DNA of 18,929 nucleotides from Deltaproteobacteria bacterium (lineage in GTDB: Bacteria > Desulfobacterota > GWC2-55-46 > JAUVFY01): the NCBI GenBank assembly GCA_030594025.1, contig JAUVFY010000005.1:1-18929 (forward strand), in the 5' to 3' direction. The translations under genes and the position numbers were made by a program. Shown piece by piece: positions 14,571 through 18,929 of the stretch; positions within the stretch are counted from its first letter, which is position 1; every line of letters starts with the position of its first letter. Below the pieces are notes generated by a model, which saw only the letters and a program-made list of their open reading frames with translations, searched no databases and was not told the origin of the DNA.

Positions 14571-15119
14571 TTATCTCTGGTATACCCCCATGAGTGTCGC
14601 TTCACCGAGGACGTGCCCCTCCATTGCCTTTTCAACGGCCTTTTTGCCCGCCCCAGCCGGGATCCCTATCGCCTCAACATCGAGGGCCCTCAACTTGAAA
14701 AAGTACCTGTGGCGTCCGTGCCCCCGTGGCGGGCAGGGCCCGCCGTAGCCGATACGACCGAAGTCGTTTCGACCCTGCTTTATCCCGTCGTCGAGGTCAA
14801 GCTCTGTGGAAAGAGCCCCGTCCAGCCCGCCCCGGTTCCCGGGGATGTCGTAGATTACCCAGTGGATGAATGTGCCCACGGGTGCGTCCGGGTCCTCGAC
14901 TATGAGGGAAAAGCTCCTGGTGCCCTCGGGAGAGCCTTCCCAGGCGAGCTCCGGGGAGGTGTCAGCACCCTCGCAGCTGTGCTCACGGGGGATGGTGTCG
15001 CCTTCGTTGAAGGCAGAGCTTTTTATTGAGAAACCCATCGTGCGAACTCCTTTCCCTCCTGCATATGCATAGGAAGACAGAACGAGGCTCAGGAGTATGC
15101 AAATTAAAGACCTTTTCAC
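14571..15119 (-). CDS. YbhB/YbcL-family (PEBP/Raf-kinase-inhibitor-like) exported protein
   Basis: A 182-residue protein of the phosphatidylethanolamine-binding protein family. Visible marks are the FSIKSSAFNEGDTIP start, the SPELAW segment, the ligand-pocket motif VEDPDAPVGTFIHWVIYDIP and GYGGPCPPRGHGRHRYFF. A hydrophobic N-terminal stretch (about 4-19) ending in AYA-G is a probable Sec signal peptide, so it should be periplasmic or surface-bound. Translation starts at GTG (15119-15117) behind GGAGGGG. It is the only - strand gene and is divergent from the lipid kinase gene. Bacterial members have no settled function. Confidence 0.9.
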   Translation of the reverse strand: MKRSLICILLSLVLSSYAYAGGKGVRTMGFSIKSSAFNEGDTIPREHSCEGADTSPELAWEGSPEGTRSFSLIVEDPDAPVGTFIHWVIYDIPGNRGGLDGALSTELDLDDGIKQGRNDFGRIGYGGPCPPRGHGRHRYFFKLRALDVEAIGIPAGAGKKAVEKAMEGHVLGEATLMGVYQR

Positions 15120-15138
15120 GGCCCCTCCGTTTTATATA

Positions 15139-15166
15139 AGTTTACAACAAAATCACCGGATTGCAA
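15139..15166 (-). promoter_or_regulatory. Possible promoter for the YbhB-family gene
   Basis: On the - strand TTGCAA (15166-15161) and TAAACT (15144-15139) are 16 bases apart, giving a start near 15132 and a leader of about 13 bases that still includes the ribosome binding site. The alternative -10 TATATA at 15138-15133 would cut into that site. Tentative. Confidence 0.4.
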
Positions 15167-15176
15167 CCGTCGGTTG
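15164..15176. promoter_or_regulatory. 13-bp palindrome between divergent genes (operator candidate)
   Basis: CAACCG-T-CGGTTG is a perfect palindrome around one base. It overlaps the proposed -35 of the - strand promoter and lies 18 bases upstream of the -35 of the lipid kinase promoter. Position and symmetry suit a dimeric regulator; no regulator gene is nearby. Confidence 0.4.
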
Positions 15177-15194
15177 GCACCCCAGATTAAGCGC

Positions 15195-15223
15195 TTGAAA
15201 AAATTCTTGATAACGGATACTAT
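15195..15223 (+). promoter_or_regulatory. Probable sigma-70 promoter of the lipid kinase gene
   Basis: TTGAAA (15195-15200), a 17-base spacer and TACTAT (15218-15223). Transcription would start about 20 bases before the TTG start codon at 15252. Confidence 0.55.
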
Positions 15224-15251
15224 TACATAACTAAAAAGCAGAGTCCCCTAA

Positions 15252-16130
15252 TTGAAGGTACGCTTTATCGTAAACCCCGCAGCGGGCAAACACGACAGGA
15301 CCGATGAGATTAACAGGGCCGTAGGGAGAGTATTTTCTTCGGTGCGCGGTGTGTTCGAGGTAAGGACTACAAGGGCCCCGGGCGAGGCCTTCAATCTCTC
15401 CGAGGAGGCGAAAGAGAAGGGTTATGAAACTGTATTCGCCTGCGGGGGGGACGGAACAACGAACGAAGTGGCATCCGCCCTTTTGAACTCAACGACGGTC
15501 CTGGGCATCATACCCGGCGGCTCTGGTAACGGCCTTGCCAGGTCTCTCGCCATTCCCCGAGATATAGAGATGGCCGCATCGCTTCCCTTGATGGGAAGGG
15601 TTAGAGAGGTCGATACGGGCATGGTAAACGGCGGGTACTTTTTCTCCACAGCGGGCTTCGGCTTCGACGCCGTCATGAGTAAACGCTATAACGAGAGGGC
15701 AGGGGGCCGAAGGGGGCTCCTTCCTTACGTGCCCATCGCCCTCCTGGAGTTCTTTGCTTACAGGCCCGAGGCGACCCTTATAAAATGGGACGAGAACTAC
15801 ATGAGGGTCTTTCCCTTCCTGCTTACAGTAGCCAACACGGACCAATACGGAGGAGATTGCGTGATAGCGCCCGGGGCGGTGCCGGACGACGGGCTGCTGG
15901 ACCTTTGCATCCTCCACGGGGTGGGGTTTTTCGGTGCGGCCATGTATACGAAGATGCTCTTCGCGGGCAATATAGACAGGGCGAAAAAATTCAGGCGCAT
16001 AAGGATACACTCTGTGGAGATAATAAGGAAAAGACCCGGCCCTGTCCACCTCGACGGCGAACCCATTGAGGGGGCGGAGAAGATAAAGGTCGGGGTTTTA
16101 CCAAAATCACTAAAGGTATGGGTGCAGTAG
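15252..16130 (+). CDS. Diacylglycerol kinase-family lipid kinase (YegS/DagK-like)
   Basis: A 292-residue protein with the DAGK catalytic fold. It has FIVNPAAGK at the N-terminus, the nucleotide-binding GGDGT at 65-69, PGGSGNGLAR at 88-97, a C-terminal beta-sandwich with DDGLLD, and the conserved HLDGEP near residue 262. Family members use ATP to phosphorylate diacylglycerol or sphingoid-like lipids at the inner membrane; the substrate here is unknown. The frame is preceded directly by a stop (TAA 15249-15251), so the TTG at 15252 is the only plausible start. No good ribosome binding site is visible. A probable promoter lies at 15195-15223. Its last 30 bases are duplicated exactly 94 bases downstream. 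Confidence 0.9.
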   Translation: MKVRFIVNPAAGKHDRTDEINRAVGRVFSSVRGVFEVRTTRAPGEAFNLSEEAKEKGYETVFACGGDGTTNEVASALLNSTTVLGIIPGGSGNGLARSLAIPRDIEMAASLPLMGRVREVDTGMVNGGYFFSTAGFGFDAVMSKRYNERAGGRRGLLPYVPIALLEFFAYRPEATLIKWDENYMRVFPFLLTVANTDQYGGDCVIAPGAVPDDGLLDLCILHGVGFFGAAMYTKMLFAGNIDRAKKFRRIRIHSVEIIRKRPGPVHLDGEPIEGAEKIKVGVLPKSLKVWVQ

Positions 16131-16224
16131 ATTATAAGATACTCGATAAATACAATAAGAAACAGCCTATGTGAAGAAACAGCCCATGGCTGTGCCAAAA
16201 TCACTAAAGGTATGGGTGCAGTAG
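16101..16224 (+). repeat. 30-bp exact direct repeat of the lipid kinase 3' end
   Basis: The last nine codons plus stop of the lipid kinase (16101-16130) recur without mismatch at 16195-16224. The 64-base interval contains its own tandem repeat, AAGAAACAGCCYATG at 16157-16171 and 16174-16188, and a perfect 6-bp hairpin ACAGCC-CAT-GGCTGT at 16179-16193. The second copy is preceded in frame by GTG and ATG codons giving a 16-residue reading frame at most, which I do not call a gene. It looks like the scar of a local duplication or of an excised element. Confidence 0.95.
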
Positions 16225-16242
16225 AACCGGGGAGCCTTTTCG

Positions 16243-17478
16243 ATGGACAGGTTTTTGATGGCCGAGAGCTCTGTTAAGAAGATAATGCAGGAGAGGACCT
16301 TCAGGGAGCTATCCGAGAGGGAAAAACTCCTCGTCGCTTACAGGCACTTGGAAGAGCTCAGGCAATTGAACGGCGGCTACGTGGCCTCTCCCTACCGGGG
16401 CGAGAACGGCGGGGACAGGTATTACGTCTACTGGCTCAGGGACATAATGTACGCCACCTACGCGAACGAGTACGTGGGCGCCTATGACAAGATGATAGAG
16501 AGCTACAGGCTTATCTTGAGGGTATTCCAGAAGTACCGCCACAAGATATCCAGCGGGGCCCGCAAACGCCACTTCATGGGGAGCTGTGCCGACGAGGTCA
16601 TACACGCCCGTATCCATCCTGTAACGCTCGAGGAGATAACCCACGAGTGGGGCCACCACCAGCTCGATATCTTCGGGCTCTTCCTGTATAAGACCGGCGA
16701 CCTCATTAAGAAGGGCCACAGCGTGATAACCGCCGACCCGACCGAGACGATGATACTCCTGAGGGACATAGTGCTTTACCTTACGACCGTAAGGTGGCAC
16801 TCTGACCCTGACTTCGGTATGTGGGAGGAAGGCCCCGAGACCCACTCCTCGAGCATAGGGTCCGTCCTGGCCGGCCTTACGATGTGGCACGACGACGGCT
16901 ACTACCACCACAAGTACACCCACCAGATAGACCTCCACACCTATCTGCCCATCCCGCAGGAGTTCATAGAACTCGGTCGCGACTCGCTCGACAGGTTCCT
17001 TCCCGCGGAGTCCCAGGGCCGTCCCTACGATCTTTCTCAGCTAAGCCTCATATGGCCTTACAATATCGTAACCGAGGGGCAGGCAAGAAGGATACTCGCC
17101 AACGTGGAGAAGAACCTCGTGCGCGAGAGCGGCGTTATAAGGTACCCGGGCGACATGTACTACAACTCTGACACCGAAAACCCCGTGGGTAACGAGGCTG
17201 AGTGGCCCCTGGGACTTGCATGGCTGAGTATCGTTTACTCGAAACTCGCCCTGAGGTCAATAAGGACGGGAAACATCTTCGGCCCGCCCGAGAAGTTCGT
17301 GGAAAGGTCGGATTATCACCTCGAGAGGATGGAGAAGGTCATGACCGATGACGGCAAGGCACCCGAGCTCTACCACGGCGGGGAGATGAACTGGAACGTC
17401 CCGCTGGCCTGGGCGCAGAGCCTCTATGTCGTTGCCCGCCAGAACCTTAACTGGGTGCATGAGGAGCTGAAGCGTTAG
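16243..17478 (+). CDS. GH15/phosphorylase-kinase-alpha-like (alpha/alpha)6-barrel protein
   Basis: A 411-residue protein resembling the glycoside hydrolase 15-like domain of phosphorylase b kinase regulatory subunits more than secreted glucoamylases. Conserved pieces are YWLRD (63-67), EWGHHQLDIFGLFLY (135-149), FGMWEEGPETHSSSIG (191-206) and NEAEWPLGLAW (317-327). The acidic residues in WEE (194-196) and NEAEW (317-321) are the candidate catalytic acid and base. There is no signal peptide and no starch-binding domain, so it is a cytoplasmic protein, possibly acting on or sensing an internal glucan or trehalose-like sugar. The ATG at 16243 follows GGGGAG by about 8 bases. The gene stands alone between a lipid kinase and a metal transporter, so context does not reveal a substrate. 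Confidence 0.82.
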   Translation: MDRFLMAESSVKKIMQERTFRELSEREKLLVAYRHLEELRQLNGGYVASPYRGENGGDRYYVYWLRDIMYATYANEYVGAYDKMIESYRLILRVFQKYRHKISSGARKRHFMGSCADEVIHARIHPVTLEEITHEWGHHQLDIFGLFLYKTGDLIKKGHSVITADPTETMILLRDIVLYLTTVRWHSDPDFGMWEEGPETHSSSIGSVLAGLTMWHDDGYYHHKYTHQIDLHTYLPIPQEFIELGRDSLDRFLPAESQGRPYDLSQLSLIWPYNIVTEGQARRILANVEKNLVRESGVIRYPGDMYYNSDTENPVGNEAEWPLGLAWLSIVYSKLALRSIRTGNIFGPPEKFVERSDYHLERMEKVMTDDGKAPELYHGGEMNWNVPLAWAQSLYVVARQNLNWVHEELKR

Positions 17479-17482
17479 TTCC

Positions 17483-17499
17483 CCCGGCGACGGGTTTTT
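17483..17499 (+). terminator. Weak terminator-like hairpin after the GH15-like gene
   Basis: CCCG (17483-17486), loop GCGA, CGGG (17491-17494) followed by TTTTT (17495-17499), starting 5 bases after the stop. The 4-bp stem is short, so termination may be partial. Confidence 0.4.
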
Positions 17500-17560
17500 C
17501 GCTTCCCCACTTCCCATGGACTCTCAGCCCGCTCAATTAAAAAATCAATAAAAATAAAAG

Positions 17561-18415
17561 ATGAATCCCACGGCCTTCAGGGCGACCCTTTTAAACATCC
17601 TCGGTAACGCCTTTCTTTTTGTAATCAAGCTCTGGGCCGCCCTCATATCCGGGTCCATAGCGCTCCTTTCGGACGCCTTTAATTCCCTTACGGACATAGC
17701 GTCTTCCATCGCGGTCTTCATATGCGTCAAGGTATCGGACAAGGGGGCCGACGAAGGGCACCCCTTCGGCCACTCGAGGGCCGAGCCCGTCTCAGGCATA
17801 ATAATCGCAGTTCTGGCGGGGATACTCGGTTTCGAGGTCATAAGGACCGGTGTTACGAGGCTCTTTACCGAGGAGGCCGTGGTCGTAATAGGCACGTTCG
17901 CGCTTTGCGTGCCCGTTATAACGGTGGTATTGAAGGGGTTCATGGCCTGGCACTTTAAAAGGGTCGGCAGAGAAGTGAACAGCCCCGGCATAACGGCGAG
18001 CGCCGTTGACTCGCTTTGCGACGTCCTGGTCGCCTTAGCGGCGCTCACGGGTATCGTGGGGGCCAGGCTTGGCTACCCTTTCCTCGACCCCGCTGCCGGG
18101 CTGGTCATAGGACTGTGGATTATATACACGGGCTACTCTATCGGCATGGAGAACATCGATTACCTCATGGGGAGCGCCCCGCCCCCCGATCTCACCGAAG
18201 AGATAAAACGAGCAGCCCTATCGGTGCCAGGGGTGAAAAACATTAACACCGTGAGGGCCCACTACGTGGGCCACTTCATCCATGTGGAGATCCACATCGG
18301 GGTGCCGAAGCACCTTTCGACCTATGACTCCCACGAGATAGGAAAAGAGGTCGAACGGAGGGTGGAAAAGATAAAGGCCATTGAAAAATCCTTTGTCCAC
18401 ATAGACCCGGTTTAG
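17561..18415 (+). CDS. Cation diffusion facilitator metal exporter (Mn-type site)
   Basis: A 284-residue CDF transporter with about six membrane segments (first near 10-35) and a C-terminal cytoplasmic domain (about 205-284) rich in His (H234, H238, H241, H245). The transport site is N41-x3-D45 in SDAFNSLTD and D150-x3-D154 in AVDSLCD. Zinc-exporting relatives usually have H/D-x3-D with H-x3-D, and FieF has D-x3-D with H-x3-D; the N-D/D-D set matches manganese exporters such as MntE/MneP. HPFGH (67-71) is the conserved loop motif. It should use proton antiport to push divalent metal out of the cytoplasm. No Shine-Dalgarno is present; the ATG follows an A-rich leader (about 17534-17560). The metal assignment is from motif only. 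Confidence 0.88.
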   Translation: MNPTAFRATLLNILGNAFLFVIKLWAALISGSIALLSDAFNSLTDIASSIAVFICVKVSDKGADEGHPFGHSRAEPVSGIIIAVLAGILGFEVIRTGVTRLFTEEAVVVIGTFALCVPVITVVLKGFMAWHFKRVGREVNSPGITASAVDSLCDVLVALAALTGIVGARLGYPFLDPAAGLVIGLWIIYTGYSIGMENIDYLMGSAPPPDLTEEIKRAALSVPGVKNINTVRAHYVGHFIHVEIHIGVPKHLSTYDSHEIGKEVERRVEKIKAIEKSFVHIDPV

Positions 18416-18428
18416 GTGAATAACTGAG

Positions 18429-18929
18429 ATGGACCCTGAAATCTTAAAAGACCTGGACCCGGACCAGAAAGAGTCCGTTTACTCACCTGCAAGGCATATG
18501 CTCGTCGTTTCGGGCCCCGGGAGCGGGAAGACCAGGGTCCTGGCTTCGAGGTTCGCCCATCTGGTTGAAAATGGCATTGCACCGGAGTCCATACTCGCCG
18601 TCACGTTTACCAACAGGGCGGCCCTGGAGATGAAAAAAAGGGTCTTAATGTTGTTGGCGCTTGCCGGCCTGGACGCCTCTGCCCTGGCCATAGGCACCTT
18701 TCATAGCTTCTCTTTAAAATTTCTTAAACGCGAGAGGCCCGGCTTCAGCCTTTACGCAAGGGGTGAGCAGGTCTCTGTCCTTAAGGAGCTCGGGGTCAAG
18801 AACCCGGAAAAGGCCCTCGAGGGCATCTCGGCGGCAAAGAATCTTTTGTTTTCAAGTCTTCCGGGTTCTCTGGAAAATTTAAAGACCCCGAGTGAAGATG
18901 GTCTTTTAGAAGCCTACCAGCAGGCCCTC
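18429..18929 (+). CDS. UvrD/Rep-family superfamily 1 DNA helicase (3' end missing)
   Basis: The open frame runs 167 codons from ATG 18429 to the right edge. It begins with LDPDQKESV, then the Walker A motif VSGPGSGKT, then AVTFTNRAALEMKKRV (motif Ia) and IGTFHSFSLKFLK (motif Ib region), in the order of UvrD/PcrA/Rep helicases. The Q motif (DPDQKESV) is intact. The protein is ATP-driven and would unwind DNA in repair or replication restart; which paralogue it is cannot be told from the N-terminal fifth. It starts 13 bases after the metal exporter stop, so the two may share a transcript. Confidence 0.92.
   Translation, partial: MDPEILKDLDPDQKESVYSPARHMLVVSGPGSGKTRVLASRFAHLVENGIAPESILAVTFTNRAALEMKKRVLMLLALAGLDASALAIGTFHSFSLKFLKRERPGFSLYARGEQVSVLKELGVKNPEKALEGISAAKNLLFSSLPGSLENLKTPSEDGLLEAYQQAL

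Noticed and set aside
14496..15029. 177-residue open frame on the + strand
   Set aside because: It is antisense to the clear YbhB/PEBP-family gene, shows no family motif, and would begin inside the sdh operon terminator.
16171..16224. Small peptide gene (GTG start, about 16 residues) before the GH15-like gene
   Set aside because: The frame consists mostly of the duplicated kinase 3' end and has no ribosome binding site, so it is better explained as a duplication scar.
14571..18929. Mobile element or defence island in the right-hand part
   Set aside because: No transposase, integrase, toxin or nuclease signature was found; the genes are ordinary housekeeping or accessory families.

Overview
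The window is a bacterial chromosome segment, moderately GC-rich, densely coded, with strong use of ATA (Ile) and AGG (Arg) codons and very AT-rich intergenic leaders. All but one gene lie on the + strand. The first 14.5 kb is devoted to the C4-C5 part of central carbon metabolism in its low-potential, ferredoxin-dependent form: fumarate/succinate enzymes, succinyl-CoA synthetase and 2-oxoglutarate:ferredoxin oxidoreductase. This suggests an anaerobic or microaerophilic bacterium that can run this arm of the TCA cycle reductively, as in several Nitrospirota, Aquificota and Desulfobacterota-like lineages. The phylum cannot be fixed from the window, and no citrate-cleaving enzyme, aconitase, fumarase or malate dehydrogenase is present, so a complete reductive TCA cycle is not shown.

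Region 1 (1-5483): a five-gene run ending in a strong intrinsic terminator. It encodes an FrhB-like iron-sulfur protein (cut by the left edge), an AsrA/HydB-like ferredoxin subunit, an AsrB/HydG-like FAD/NAD(P)H-binding reductase, a [2Fe-2S]+2x[4Fe-4S] protein and a soluble fumarate reductase/succinate dehydrogenase-type flavoprotein that lacks the covalent-FAD histidine. Together they read as a membrane-free NAD(P)H-linked fumarate reductase. This is the most novel-looking part of the window.

Region 2 (5484-10661): after a duplicated promoter-like 50-bp repeat come sucC, sucD, korD, korA, korB and korC. They convert succinate to succinyl-CoA and carboxylate it to 2-oxoglutarate with reduced ferredoxin, or run the reverse. 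Four of these genes share the same AACGGAGG ribosome binding site.

Region 3 (10662-14505): sdhA, sdhB and an SdhE/HdrB-like two-CCG-domain protein, ending in an intrinsic terminator. This is a second succinate/fumarate enzyme of the anchor-less 'class E' type, with a covalent-FAD histidine and an extra cysteine in the third iron-sulfur site of SdhB.

Region 4 (14506-18929): unrelated housekeeping or accessory genes. They are a secreted YbhB/PEBP-family protein on the - strand, a divergently transcribed diacylglycerol-kinase-family lipid kinase, a GH15/phosphorylase-kinase-like protein, a cation diffusion facilitator with an N-D/D-D (manganese-type) metal site, and the N-terminus of a UvrD/Rep helicase cut by the right edge. 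A 30-bp exact duplication of the lipid-kinase 3' end lies between the kinase and the GH15-like gene.
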